7,751 nucleotides of DNA from Fimbriimonadaceae bacterium (lineage in GTDB: Bacteria > Armatimonadota > Fimbriimonadia > Fimbriimonadales > Fimbriimonadaceae): contig JALHPH010000054.1 of the NCBI GenBank assembly GCA_022842565.1, positions 717 through 8,467 of the forward strand, in the 5' to 3' direction. The stretch's first letter is position 1. Each line of letters opens with the position of its first letter. Positions 1 through 5,800 of this stretch are shown here, in pieces. A program made the translations under genes and the position numbers. Below the pieces are notes generated by a model. The model did no database searches, was not told the origin of the DNA, and saw nothing but the letters and a program-made list of their open reading frames with translations.

Positions 1-1162
1 AGAGGAGTTCCATTCCCATGGAGTTACAGATCGTGTTGGCGGCTGCGGCGGGTGCGAGGCCCCTGCGACGCCCAGCATCGTCGCTTTCCTCAGCGGCGGC
101 AATTTGGTCCCGCATGAGCGAACCGATTCCCAGCTGTCGAAGCGTAGCGACGGTGAATTCAACCGGGTTCTTGTAAAGCTTCAGCTCCGCGCGCTCGGAA
201 TAGAACTCCTCGCTGGTCATGATGGCGCGCAGGAGGACGCCGATATTGAGCCCGGAATCCTTGAAAATCTTGGCGAACTTACTGACGACTTCGTCGCTCG
301 GCGATGGATATACAAACCACTCCCAGAGCTTCTTGGTGATGTGTTTAGCCGTTTGTGGGTGGCTGCATGCCATTTCCACCACATCTTCGCCCGTCCAGGG
401 CCCGGTTCGGCCCAGGATGGTCTTGTCGCCGTCATCGTGCAGGCTTTCTTCAAAGTGGAAGCTCGAATTGATGCGTGGCTCGTTTTCAGTTCGGCGTTGG
501 CCAGCCTTGTATCCCCAGCCGCTGAATGCCCGTGCCGATTCCTGCACATCCTTTTCGGTGTAGTGCCCAACGCCAAGCGTGAAGAGCTCGAAGAGCTCAC
601 GGGCGAAGTTCTCGTTCGGTTTGCCGAGCTTGTTGAGTTGGTTGTCGAGCCAAAACACCATCGCCGGGTCTTTGCTGACCGTCATGACCAGGTCTTTGAA
701 TGAACCCAGCCCACCTTGGCGCAGGTACTCGATGTGACGCGCCATGACAGGGCCCGCAGTGACTTTTTGGCCGCTGGTGGCAAAGTGATCGTGCCAGAAC
801 AGGGTCAGCTTCTCGCGCAGGGGTGTGCGCGTGATGACCAGGCGGCTCATCCAGGCGATTTGCACCGAACGGAGGTTAACGATGTTTTGGTTGCCGAGCG
901 CGAAGTTTTGCAGAGTGAATGGAAAGCCCTCGTCTCGCTCGGTGTCCAGCAACAGATCGACCGCGCCACGCCAGCCGTTCTTGCCGTAGAACCCCATCTC
1001 AGCTTCGCTGGCTCCGAGCCCAAAGCGCCGCAGCAAATGGGCCACACGTTCTTCATCCGTTCGCAAAGGCATATGGGTACAAACGGCCCGGGTGCCGCTG
1101 GGTTCACTGATTCGGCTGGGCCAACAGAAAATCGCGCCCAGAGCTGGCTCTGTGCGCGACAT
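1..1162 (-). CDS. DUF1800 family protein, 3' end cut by window edge
   Basis: The frame is open from position 1162 to the left edge, giving 387 visible residues and no stop. Family hallmarks, numbered from the 1162 start, are the early DEERVAHLLRRFGLGAS segment (36-52), LTLFWHDHFATS (119-130), NENFARELFELFTLG (183-197), DVQESARAFSGWG (205-217), ILGRTGPWTGEDVVEMACSHP (249-269), KKLWEWFV (277-284) and LLRAIMTSEEFYSE (310-323). DUF1800 proteins are widespread in Planctomycetes, Acidobacteria and Armatimonadota, and their biochemical role is not established. They often sit directly before a DUF1501 gene, which here would lie outside the window. Roughly 80-100 C-terminal residues should be missing. 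The start is uncertain. ATG 1162 has a weak AGGG eight bases upstream. An in-frame ATG at 1072 has no visible ribosome binding site, but it begins right where family similarity begins. The gene follows the 65-aa small gene by 19 bases, so the two may be co-transcribed. Family call is firm, start is not. Confidence 0.88.
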   Translation of the reverse strand, partial: MSRTEPALGAIFCWPSRISEPSGTRAVCTHMPLRTDEERVAHLLRRFGLGASEAEMGFYGKNGWRGAVDLLLDTERDEGFPFTLQNFALGNQNIVNLRSVQIAWMSRLVITRTPLREKLTLFWHDHFATSGQKVTAGPVMARHIEYLRQGGLGSFKDLVMTVSKDPAMVFWLDNQLNKLGKPNENFARELFELFTLGVGHYTEKDVQESARAFSGWGYKAGQRRTENEPRINSSFHFEESLHDDGDKTILGRTGPWTGEDVVEMACSHPQTAKHITKKLWEWFVYPSPSDEVVSKFAKIFKDSGLNIGVLLRAIMTSEEFYSERAELKLYKNPVEFTVATLRQLGIGSLMRDQIAAAEESDDAGRRRGLAPAAAANTICNSMGMELL

Positions 1163-1181
1163 CTTGAGAACCCTAAAAGAG

Positions 1182-1379
1182 TCAGTCCGTTTCCGGAACG
1201 TTGGTGGAACTGTAAGTAGCTTCGTTAACGAACTTATACAGCTTCATCCCGTCGTGGTCGGCGACCAGCGCATAGCGCACTTGCTCACCCAACTTGGTTT
1301 GTCGGAACATCTTCTTCTTCTTCACGTTGCTGTCAGCGACTTCAACGTGGGATCGAGTCTTTAGGTTATAGAACTTCAT
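1182..1379 (-). CDS. small lysine-rich protein of unknown function (65 aa)
   Basis: I do not recognise a named family. The start at 1379 is chosen because CGGAGGGAAGG lies directly before the ATG, one of the strongest ribosome binding sites in the window. The frame stays open upstream to 1523, but that extension has no such site and does not look coding. The protein begins MKFYNLKTRSHVEVADSNV, has a KKKK run at residues 19-22, then a basic middle and a second half (RYALVADHDGMKLYKFVNEATY, about residues 34-55) that looks like a small beta-rich fold. It has no cysteines, signal peptide or membrane segment, so it is probably cytoplasmic. A plausible sigma70-type promoter lies about 60-90 bases upstream. 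It stands 19 bases before the DUF1800 gene and is divergent from the Fur-family gene. Confidence 0.68.
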   Translation of the reverse strand: MKFYNLKTRSHVEVADSNVKKKKMFRQTKLGEQVRYALVADHDGMKLYKFVNEATYSSTNVPETD

Positions 1380-1384
1380 CCTTC

Positions 1385-1389
1385 CCTCC
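1385..1389 (-). promoter_or_regulatory. ribosome binding site of the 65-aa gene
   Basis: On the minus strand GGAGG lies five bases before the ATG at 1379. It decides the start in favour of the 65-residue protein over the longer open frame reaching 1523. Confidence 0.7.
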
Positions 1390-1446
1390 GTTTTGAGATT
1401 GTTGACGGCTCCCCAGGTTCGGTTTACCGTTTCTTTCAACGACGCG

Positions 1447-1474
1447 ATGTTACCTAACGAATCTGGGTTGTCAA
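1447..1474 (-). promoter_or_regulatory. candidate sigma70-type promoter for the 65-aa gene
   Basis: On the minus strand a perfect -35 hexamer TTGACA (1474-1469) is followed after 16 bases by TAACAT (1452-1447), which matches the -10 consensus at four of six positions. Transcription would start near 1440 and leave a leader of about 60 bases before the ATG at 1379. No experiment supports this. The exact -35 and correct spacing are the evidence. Confidence 0.4.
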
Positions 1475-1510
1475 GCGGGATTCCCCGAGAATCGTACGAC
1501 TTCACTGCCT

Positions 1511-1529
1511 CCGTCGTATACAATGACGG
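1511..1529 (+). promoter_or_regulatory. imperfect palindrome over a -10-like box upstream of the Fur-family gene
   Basis: The sequence CCGTCGTATACAATGACGG has inverted arms CCGTC/GACGG around GTATACAAT. The centre contains TATACAAT (1517-1524), a good -10 candidate for the Fur-family gene, though no convincing -35 is present 16-18 bases upstream. A symmetric site over the promoter 42 bases before a regulator's start is what an autoregulatory operator would look like. It does not match the AT-rich classical Fur box. The same ten bases CGTCGTATAC recur just upstream of the c-di-AMP receptor gene. Confidence 0.35.
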
Positions 1530-1545
1530 TGGAACGTGCCTTTTG

Positions 1546-1562
1546 GCATCGCTTTCTGATGC
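1546..1562 (+). other. small stem-loop just upstream of the Fur-family start
   Basis: GCATC (1546-1550) pairs with GATGC (1558-1562) across a seven-base loop. If one G is bulged the stem extends to TTG/CAA. The hairpin ends nine bases before the ATG at 1571, where a ribosome binding site would normally lie and none is visible. A role in initiation is conceivable, but the stem is short and could be chance. Confidence 0.25.
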
Positions 1563-1570
1563 AAGTTTGA

Positions 1571-2041
1571 ATGGAAAATCGCACCAATTCTTCAGAATTT
1601 GAAGCTCGAGCCATCGATCGCATGCGTGATCAGGGCTTTCGCATGACGATGCCGAGGCTCCAAGTGATCCGCGTACTGGCCGAATCGGCTGTTGCGCTCA
1701 CTGCACAGCAAATTCACGCAAAAGTACTGTCATTGGGGGGCCGAATGGACGTGGTGAGCGTGTATCGCACCCTTTCCACCCTCACAGAGTCGCATTTGGT
1801 GCACCACATCGGCGTTGTGGATGGCTACATGGCCTGCAATCAAGAGGACCACTCCGATGGCCTGGTGGCGCACGCCATTTGCCAGCGCTGCGGCCGTGTC
1901 GAGGAGATTGAGCCGCCCGACACCGGCATGCAGCTTGCGGTGGAGGGTGCCGTCCAGGATCGTTTCCACGCCGGCGAGGTTCGCGTGGAAGTTCTTGGCA
2001 CCTGTTTTCAATGCAAACCGCCCAGAGCGCTTGCGCACTGA
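1571..2041 (+). CDS. Fur-family metal-responsive transcriptional regulator
   Basis: A cytoplasmic DNA-binding repressor of the Fur/Zur/PerR superfamily; at 156 residues its length is normal. The N-terminal winged-helix part contains GFRMTMPRLQVIRVL (22-36), the LTAQQIHAKV helix (43-52) and the recognition-helix motif MDVVSVYRTLSTL (59-71). The C-terminal dimerisation part keeps both structural zinc pairs, C104-x-x-C107 and C145-x-x-C148. The sensory region differs from the family. The usual His-rich run before the first CxxC (HHxHxxCxxC type) reads LVAHAICQRC, leaving only H101, and the histidine usually found shortly before the last CxxC pair is absent from GEVRVEVLGTC. Metal specificity (iron, zinc, manganese or none) therefore cannot be read. 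No Shine-Dalgarno is visible before the ATG. The gene is divergent from the 65-aa gene and convergent with the HtrA gene, 24 bases apart. Confidence 0.9.
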   Translation: MENRTNSSEFEARAIDRMRDQGFRMTMPRLQVIRVLAESAVALTAQQIHAKVLSLGGRMDVVSVYRTLSTLTESHLVHHIGVVDGYMACNQEDHSDGLVAHAICQRCGRVEEIEPPDTGMQLAVEGAVQDRFHAGEVRVEVLGTCFQCKPPRALAH

Positions 2042-2048
2042 GGGCGGT
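2017..2048. terminator. hairpin over the Fur-family stop codon, possible bidirectional terminator
   Basis: ACCGCCC (2017-2023) pairs perfectly with GGGCGGT (2042-2048), and a second short GCGC/GCGC pairing lies within the 18-base loop. On the plus strand CTTAGTTTCT follows, a moderate U-rich tail. On the minus strand TTTGCATTG follows, which is weaker. It sits between two convergent genes, the expected place for a shared terminator. The stem uses the last codons of the Fur-family gene and closes just after its TGA. Confidence 0.45.
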
Positions 2049-2065
2049 CTTAGTTTCTACTAAAG

Positions 2066-3667
2066 TTAGAACTGGATAGCGAACGTGCTCTGCATTCGCG
2101 AACCGGGCCCAAAGCGCACCCGCGTGATCATCGGTCGCTCGCCGACTCGTATGGTGGCCACCACTTTCGTCAGTTCCTCGGCCGAAGTCACCTTTTGGCC
2201 GTCCAGTTCGGTGATAACGTCGCCGGGCTTGAACCCTGCCCTTTCCGCAGCCGAACCCTTTTGAATCTCGACCAGCATGGCACCCCTTACATCAGCCGGG
2301 ATGTTGTACTTCTCGCGGAGATCGTCCGAAATGTCGCTGCTCAGCACGCCCAGTTTGGCGGGCCCGCCTGGGATCACTCTTTCAGTGGGGGCTTCGGGGC
2401 GTTGACGCCATCCTGGAGGCAGCATCTGGTCCGGGTTCCGCAGCCATTCTTCGCTGTCTGGCATTTCTTGGCCGGGGAAATCGGGTCGCATTTGGTTGCG
2501 TGGTGCCCGGGGTTCCATACGAGCCGAAACACTCTGCGGTGCAGCAATCACTTTCACATCGGCTGTGCGTCGCTGTCCGCCGCGCAGGTATTCAATCTGC
2601 GTTCTGGTTCCCGGTCCGTTCGCCAGCATCGCGTTAGTCACGTCCTGCGGGTTATTGATGATGGTGCGCCCAACTCGCGTGATAATGTCACCTTTCTTCA
2701 GTCCGGCAGTACCGGCCGGGGATGCAACTTCGGTTGGGATATCGGCGATGCGTACTCCGCCGCGCAAACCAAGTTCATCCAGCTCGAACGGTCTCAGCGC
2801 TTCCATCGCCACGCCAAGGTAGCCGCGCTCCAGGCCGCCTTTTTCGATCAAGAGATCGGCAATAAGCTTGGATTGGCTTGCGGGAATGGCGAAACCGATG
2901 CCGACGTTGCCCTGCGCCCCACCAAGAACCGACATGCCGGAATAGATCGCGGTATTGATGCCAATGACTTGGCCACGAATATTCAGGAGCGGACCACCCG
3001 AGTTGCCCGGGTTGATCGCGGCGTCGGTTTGGATCATGTTCTCGTAGCTGCGCCAATCGCCGGGGGTTCCTGCCGCATTGGTGCGCCCAAGAGCACTGAC
3101 GTGGCCGATGGTGACGGTGTTTTCCAGCCCGAACGGTGCGCCGACTGCAATGGCGTATTGCCCTGGCCGCACATCCCGGCTATCGGCAAGCGGTGCAGGC
3201 GTCAAGTTAACCGCGTCGATCTTGATGACCGCGATGTCCTCTCGGCGATCGCGCGATCGGGTGACCTTGCCCTTATACTCCTTCCCGCTGGGCAACACGA
3301 CGGTTACATCGCCGCCGCCGCTGACCACGTGGTCATTCGTGATGATCCAACCATCGCGGCGATAGACGACGCCCGAGCCTTGCTCGCCCGAATCAGTGCG
3401 GATGTGGACAACAGAGGGACTAATTCCGGCTACGAGCTCGCTGAATTGGGCATCCAAATCGGCAAGAGTCGCAAGGCTCGATTCGGTCTGCGGAGCAGGG
3501 CGCGGCGCTTGCAGTTGCGTAGGAATGGCAGGAAAAGCGTTGCGGCTGGTGAGGGTGCCCGAGCCATCGCGAGCATTCATCGCCTGCTGCACACCGACTC
3601 CGCCAATAGCAACGCCAGCGATGAGGCTGGCGAGAACGAAGGTTGTCAGCTTAGTGTTTCCGTTCAT
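2066..3667 (-). CDS. HtrA/DegP-type serine protease with two PDZ domains
   Basis: A periplasmic S1C serine protease/chaperone that degrades misfolded envelope proteins, 533 residues. Residues 8-27 form a hydrophobic segment that is either a signal peptide (possible cleavage after VQQA) or a membrane anchor. The trypsin-like domain spans about 74-275 with the full triad: His113 in TNDHVV, Asp144 in REDIAVIKID and Ser223 in NPGNSGGPL. PDZ1 covers about 281-374 (start RGYLGV, later GLKKGDIITRVG). PDZ2 covers about 437-520 (LGVLSSDIS, then AGFKPGDVITELDG). Between them lies a low-complexity linker rich in Pro, Arg and Met (about 378-435), which makes the protein longer than the usual 450-480. Two PDZ domains match DegP/DegQ/MucD rather than the single-PDZ DegS. 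It follows the RseB-like gene by 83 bases, the position mucD takes in algU-mucABCD, and may also have its own promoter in that gap. Its ribosome binding site is weak (AAAGAG about 12 bases upstream). Confidence 0.96.
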   Translation of the reverse strand: MNGNTKLTTFVLASLIAGVAIGGVGVQQAMNARDGSGTLTSRNAFPAIPTQLQAPRPAPQTESSLATLADLDAQFSELVAGISPSVVHIRTDSGEQGSGVVYRRDGWIITNDHVVSGGGDVTVVLPSGKEYKGKVTRSRDRREDIAVIKIDAVNLTPAPLADSRDVRPGQYAIAVGAPFGLENTVTIGHVSALGRTNAAGTPGDWRSYENMIQTDAAINPGNSGGPLLNIRGQVIGINTAIYSGMSVLGGAQGNVGIGFAIPASQSKLIADLLIEKGGLERGYLGVAMEALRPFELDELGLRGGVRIADIPTEVASPAGTAGLKKGDIITRVGRTIINNPQDVTNAMLANGPGTRTQIEYLRGGQRRTADVKVIAAPQSVSARMEPRAPRNQMRPDFPGQEMPDSEEWLRNPDQMLPPGWRQRPEAPTERVIPGGPAKLGVLSSDISDDLREKYNIPADVRGAMLVEIQKGSAAERAGFKPGDVITELDGQKVTSAEELTKVVATIRVGERPMITRVRFGPGSRMQSTFAIQF

Positions 3668-3723
3668 GGTATGTTGATTCTCTTTGGTCTGAAATGTGTC
3701 GAAATTGAGTTGACAAATCGCTA

Positions 3724-3750
3724 AACTGGTGGACTAGCAAGGAGAGTTCC
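3724..3750 (-). promoter_or_regulatory. candidate ECF-sigma promoter for the HtrA-type protease
   Basis: Immediately after the RseB-like stop, the minus strand reads GGAACTCTCC (3750-3741). From GGAAC there is an 18-base gap to AGTT (3727-3724). GGAAC with -10 boxes of the CGTT kind is a known ECF promoter style. The predicted start near 3715 would give a leader of about 48 bases before the ATG at 3667. The same GGAACTCTC box, with the same 18-base gap to CGTA, occurs at the start of the sigma gene. This is inference from sequence pattern and gene context. Confidence 0.35.
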
Positions 3751-4719
3751 TCAGTCCTGCTTAGTCCCGGGCGCTTTCACAAAGGCGTCCACGATTTTCG
3801 CAAGATCGGTGACCTCAAGGTCTCCGGCCGCCAGGAATTTGGCCCGCTCGTTCTCTCCGGCAGCCGTTCGGTTCTCGCCGCCCACGATTGTTGGCTGAGT
3901 CGTGGGTGCCCATTGGTAGACCACCACGCTGTTAAAACCATCCGTCAGCCGAATAGCAAGCACGCCTTTCGATCCGCCAGAAATCACTTCTACGCTTTCG
4001 ATCTCAAGACCGAAAGGCAGCTTTTCGGGGCTCACGACATCAAAATTTACATGCCTGCGAGCAAGCTGAAGTGAGTTCGCGCGGATCCGAGCTGCCTGCA
4101 TTTGCAGCTTGTATCCACTCGGGACGCCGAAGTCGATGAGGGTGGGCAGTGGGTTCGCGAAGAACTCTGCGTTCATCGTATCCAGCAGGCGAACAAGCTT
4201 CTTTCCGGGCTGCGGCACTTCGCTACGGAGCATGAAGTGGGTCTCGGTATCCAGCGCGATTCGACGCCCAGGAATGCCACGCCACCGTGAGAAAAACGTG
4301 AAGCGCAGCGCAGTTCGCCCGGCGATGGGGGTCGAGCCGTCGCGCATAGCCTTGAAATTCTGTCGAACCAGCTCAATTCGCCTTGCCCTCGACTGAGTGT
4401 CCATCACCGGCATTCTGAAAACGGCTTTGTCTCCCGGGATGACCATGGTCATGAATTTCCCGTCTGACATGGAACTGGTTCCCTGAAGACGAAGTGGCTG
4501 CAACACGCTGCGACGCCAGCCACCGAGCCCGTTGTACTCCACTTTCATCACCACTGCGTCCTTTGCATGCAGGGAGGGGAGCTGCGACTGGATGAGCACC
4601 ACGGCGGTCGAGTCGCGGGCATCCATCGACTTTTTCAGATGGTCATACGGGGTTTGGGCGTAGCTCGCGGCAGCAAGCAGACCCAAGCACAAGAGAATCG
4701 GGCGGACCAAGGAGATCAT
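3751..4719 (-). CDS. RseB/MucB-like periplasmic sigma-factor regulatory protein
   Basis: 322 residues, close to the 318 of E. coli RseB. It begins with a clear signal peptide, a hydrophobic stretch (residues 8-20) ending in ASYA-QT near residue 21, so the mature protein is exported. The N-terminal half looks like the LolA-type fold of RseB: a run of beta-strand segments, then PIAGRTALRFTFFSRW (about 131-146) and the substrate-groove strand IALDTETHFMLRSEVP. The C-terminal part has LPFGLEIESVEVI followed by RLTDGFNSVVVYQW, the pattern of the RseB C-terminal domain (in the family, usually SDGLxxxSVF). In Proteobacteria RseB binds the periplasmic tail of the anti-sigma factor RseA and shields it from proteolysis until lipoprotein or LPS signals bind. 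The same role here is inferred from fold and position. The ATG overlaps the anti-sigma stop by four bases, preceded by GGGGTGA. A generic LolA-like lipoprotein carrier is the alternative. Confidence 0.78.
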   Translation of the reverse strand: MISLVRPILLCLGLLAAASYAQTPYDHLKKSMDARDSTAVVLIQSQLPSLHAKDAVVMKVEYNGLGGWRRSVLQPLRLQGTSSMSDGKFMTMVIPGDKAVFRMPVMDTQSRARRIELVRQNFKAMRDGSTPIAGRTALRFTFFSRWRGIPGRRIALDTETHFMLRSEVPQPGKKLVRLLDTMNAEFFANPLPTLIDFGVPSGYKLQMQAARIRANSLQLARRHVNFDVVSPEKLPFGLEIESVEVISGGSKGVLAIRLTDGFNSVVVYQWAPTTQPTIVGGENRTAAGENERAKFLAAGDLEVTDLAKIVDAFVKAPGTKQD

Positions 4720-5171
4720 TCACCCCGTTGACTGGCAAGGTAGACGGGGGCAGAGGTGGAGAACGGATCGTCCGCAACCATCGTGGCCTGATCACGCGGG
4801 ATATTGAGCTGAGCTCCCGGTGTAGCGGAAGAGCTGTTCACCGAGATCTGCGTACGTTGAACCTGCAGGAAGACAAAAACGAGTGCTGCGGCAGCGGCAG
4901 CAGTCGCAAAAAAGGATGCGGCTGGATGCACGCGGACAGTCTTCCTGGCCTGTTCAGCTTCGATAGCGCTCAGCAGTCGATCCTTCAGCTCGGGCCTTGG
5001 CGCCACGACCTGCAGCGACGCCAGAGCAAACTTCACTTCCAGCACCATATCGAGCTCGGACTGGCAAGTCGGGCATTCGGAGAGGTGATGGTTCAGGCGC
5101 ATCATTTGTGCACCGGTCAGTTCACCGTCGGCAAAGGCCGAGAGTTGGGATTGGGCAGTACGGCAATTCAT
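4716..5171 (-). CDS. membrane anti-sigma factor with zinc-finger (zf-HC2/RsiW-RseA type) domain
   Basis: A single-pass inner-membrane protein of 151 residues, predicted to hold the adjacent ECF sigma factor inactive. The N-terminal cytoplasmic domain carries the ZAS signature: Cys3, then His29-x3-Cys33-x2-Cys36 (sequence HLSECPTC). The helix around ASLQVVAPRPELKDRLLSAI (51-70) is typical of the linker of these proteins. One hydrophobic Ala-rich membrane segment spans about residues 84-104. About 47 residues then extend outside, a short periplasmic tail rich in Ser, Thr and Ala. RseA has a longer tail, so the RseB-binding and protease-cleavage sites would have to lie in this short stretch. Its ATG overlaps the sigma stop in ATGA and its stop overlaps the next ATG in the same way, so production of all three is probably coupled. 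Confidence 0.92.
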   Translation of the reverse strand: MNCRTAQSQLSAFADGELTGAQMMRLNHHLSECPTCQSELDMVLEVKFALASLQVVAPRPELKDRLLSAIEAEQARKTVRVHPAASFFATAAAAAALVFVFLQVQRTQISVNSSSATPGAQLNIPRDQATMVADDPFSTSAPVYLASQRGE

Positions 5172-5800
5172 GACAAAACATCCTCTCCCAATCCATAGCG
5201 ATCGGGAAAATGGCGTGTGAGGAAACTCCTCAGTTGCTTGCGGCCGCGGTGAATGCGTGATCGAACCGTGCCCACCGAAGTGTTCATGGTCTCCGCAATC
5301 TCTTCATAGGCCATACCTTCAACATCGGCCAAAACTACCGCAGTTCGGAATTCGGGGGTCATTCGGCTGAGGCCCATTTGAAGCGCCTCGTCCACCGTTT
5401 CGTGCATCAACTCACGGTCGGGCACATTGGTCTCGTCGGGAACATCCCACGAAACTTGGTTGGCAGCTGGTTGGTCGAGGCTCGACCACTTCAGCTTTCC
5501 TTTTCGCCGGACCGCATCAATGTGAACGTTGGTCACAATGCGATACATCCAGCTGCTGAACGACTGGTTGGCGTCGTACCGGTGGAAGAACCGAAAGGCG
5601 CGGATGTAGGCCTCTTGTGTCAGGTCCTCGGCGTCGCTGCTGTTGCCGGATAGCCGAAGTGCTAACGCATACACTTTGCGCTGAGACTCCAACATGTATC
5701 TCTCAAATTCTTTCGGGTCGGCTTGCGCAGATCCAAACTTGATTTCGGCAATCGCTCGAAGCATGGGCTTTCTTTCCTCCTTCGATACGCCCTTCTTCAT
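5168..5800 (-). CDS. ECF (RpoE/AlgU-like, sigma-70 family group 4) sigma factor
   Basis: 210 residues from ATG 5800. Region 2 spans about 34-100 and includes SDAEDLTQEAYIRAFRFF (55-72) and the promoter-melting/-10 part SFSSWMYRIVTNVHIDAVRRK (80-100). A linker precedes region 4 at about 133-195, where MTPEFRTAVVLADVEGMAYEEIA leads into the helix-turn-helix MNTSVGTVRSRIHRGRKQL that reads the -35 box. The start 5800 is chosen because AAAGGA lies upstream and the ATG overlaps the delta' stop in ATGA. The frame is open further to 5851 without support. A second in-frame ATG at 5764 has a stronger AAGGAGG upstream (11-base gap), giving a 198-aa form. With the anti-sigma and RseB-like genes behind it, this is the regulator of an envelope-stress response. 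Its targets probably include the HtrA-type protease. Confidence 0.93.
   Translation of the reverse strand: MKKGVSKEERKPMLRAIAEIKFGSAQADPKEFERYMLESQRKVYALALRLSGNSSDAEDLTQEAYIRAFRFFHRYDANQSFSSWMYRIVTNVHIDAVRRKGKLKWSSLDQPAANQVSWDVPDETNVPDRELMHETVDEALQMGLSRMTPEFRTAVVLADVEGMAYEEIAETMNTSVGTVRSRIHRGRKQLRSFLTRHFPDRYGLGEDVLS
5776..5782 (-). promoter_or_regulatory. internal ribosome binding site, alternative sigma start at 5764
   Basis: On the minus strand AAGGAGG (5782-5776) lies 11 bases before an in-frame ATG at 5764. It is a better Shine-Dalgarno match than the one before ATG 5800, so a shorter sigma protein lacking 12 residues may also be made, or may be the main form. Confidence 0.4.

Noticed and set aside
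104..1219. Two plus-strand open frames (199 and 167 codons) in the left part
   Set aside because: They are antisense to the DUF1800 gene, whose conserved motifs run through the whole stretch on the minus strand.
1380..1523. N-terminal extension of the 65-aa small protein to 113 residues
   Set aside because: No ribosome binding site at 1523, the extension covers the likely promoter, and the internal ATG at 1379 has a near-ideal Shine-Dalgarno.
1511..1529. Classical Fur box
   Set aside because: The palindrome is short and GC-flanked and does not match the 19-bp GATAAT-type consensus. I keep it only as a generic operator candidate.
2195..3724. Plus-strand open frame of 509 codons antisense to the whole protease gene
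   Set aside because: Its translation has no recognisable domain and lies opposite a complete HtrA protein with an intact triad and PDZ motifs. Long antisense frames are common in G+C-rich genes.
4728..5198. Plus-strand 156-codon frame opposite the anti-sigma gene
   Set aside because: The minus-strand product has a clear zinc-finger and membrane segment; the antisense translation shows nothing.
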